Source of the DNA: CAJWPI01 sp964635015
Lineage (GTDB): Bacteria > Pseudomonadota > Gammaproteobacteria > Magnimaribacterales > Magnimaribacteraceae
NCBI GenBank assembly: GCA_964635015.1
Contig: CAZWMS010000018.1
Location: forward strand, 1-30,938
Length of the DNA: 30,938 bases
Reading direction: 5' to 3'
Shown: in pieces, positions 30,808 through 30,938 of the stretch
How positions within the stretch are numbered: the stretch's first letter is position 1
Layout: each line of letters begins with the position of its first letter
Notes under the pieces: model-generated
Told to the model about the DNA's origin: nothing
What the model saw: only the letters and a program-made list of their open reading frames with translations
Databases searched by the model: none
Translations under genes and position numbers: made by a program

Positions 30808-30938
30808 TTGGCCAGTATATATATTCGTCCCCTTCTTCGTAGTCTTGACCTCCATGTTTGTCTATTAGTTGAGGCCAGTCTAATACGCTTGGCCATAGAG
30901 GTTCAGCTTGCTCAGCATTATGCAAAGTTAATAAGTTT
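30803..30938 (-). CDS. C-terminal end of an unidentified protein (runs off the window)
   Basis: The last 44 codons of a gene that begins beyond the right edge. Read on the minus strand, it ends GGQDYEEGDEYIYWPN with the stop at 30803-30805. Earlier residues include LHNAEQAEPLWPSVLDWPQL and IDKHGG. The sequence is coding-like: it has acidic and aromatic residues, several Pro and no stops. I do not recognise the family. Its stop lies in the 12-bp inverted repeat. The methyltransferase gene starts 67 bases further on, same strand, so they may be co-transcribed. Confidence 0.7.
   Translation of the reverse strand, partial: NLLTLHNAEQAEPLWPSVLDWPQLIDKHGGQDYEEGDEYIYWPN

Noticed and set aside
1..30938. 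CRISPR array, insertion sequence, phage or defence system
   Set aside because: No regularly spaced repeats, transposase, integrase or defence-type domains appear on either strand by reading the frames.

Overview
The window is a gene-dense, AT-rich bacterial chromosome segment of about 34 intact or near-intact protein genes, one tRNA and several gene relics. The mix is typical of marine heterotrophic Gammaproteobacteria of the small-genome, low-GC kind (SAR86-like): a TonB-dependent receptor, a cytochrome c/PQQ-type dehydrogenase, two phytanoyl-CoA dioxygenase-family proteins, two crotonases, an epoxide hydrolase and many single-domain hydrolases, with short gaps and several stop/start overlaps. 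The assignment to that group is inference from gene content and composition; no rRNA or marker phylogeny is available here.

Layout. 1-1800 (minus strand) is visibly richer in GC than the rest and holds an M24 (creatinase/prolidase-like) protein followed by the decayed end of an acylating aldehyde dehydrogenase. 1780-1932 is another start-less coding remnant. 2043-4460 (minus) encodes a two-subunit thiamine-diphosphate E1 component (alpha then beta, 4-base overlap) and a VOC-fold protein. A strong GC-rich hairpin terminator at 4581-4610 separates this unit from a TonB receptor and, upstream of it on the same strand, a secreted cytochrome/PQQ beta-propeller dehydrogenase and tRNA-Ala(TGC). 9390-13631 carries a small crotonase (minus), then an SDR, an M28 lipoprotein peptidase and a nucleoside hydrolase (plus). 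13626-13850 contains, on the minus strand, fused relics that read as the start of an ADP-ribosylglycohydrolase and the end of a ribokinase, which suggests a degraded nucleoside/ribose salvage locus beside the surviving nucleoside hydrolase.

13865-17355: peptide deformylase (minus, TTG start), diverging from an amidase, NTF2-like protein and aldo/keto reductase run (plus). 17408-19802 (minus): GNAT acetyltransferase, then a coupled pair of secreted hydrolases (SGNH esterase-like and endonuclease/exonuclease/phosphatase-like). 19846-22879 (plus): a catabolic-looking trio of crotonase, HSL-type alpha/beta hydrolase and epoxide hydrolase. 22890-25499 (minus): a small membrane protein and two phytanoyl-CoA dioxygenase-family enzymes, the first coupled through an overlapping TTG start. 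25566-27990 (plus): a tight three-gene membrane/lipid cassette of a flippase-like integral membrane protein, a CDP-alcohol phosphatidyltransferase and an NAD(P)-binding epimerase-like protein. 27999-30938 (minus): two membrane-anchored proteins that may share a split-barrel fold, a CxxC carboxymuconolactone-decarboxylase-like protein, a SAM methyltransferase, a 12-bp perfect inverted repeat, and the last 44 codons of a gene running off the right edge.

I did not find a CRISPR array, an insertion sequence, a phage module, a toxin-antitoxin pair or a defence island. The most thought-provoking elements are the relic genes, the lipid cassette at 25566-27990, the dehydrogenase/TonB pairing, and the leader hairpin covering the probable ribosome binding site between tRNA-Ala and the dehydrogenase.
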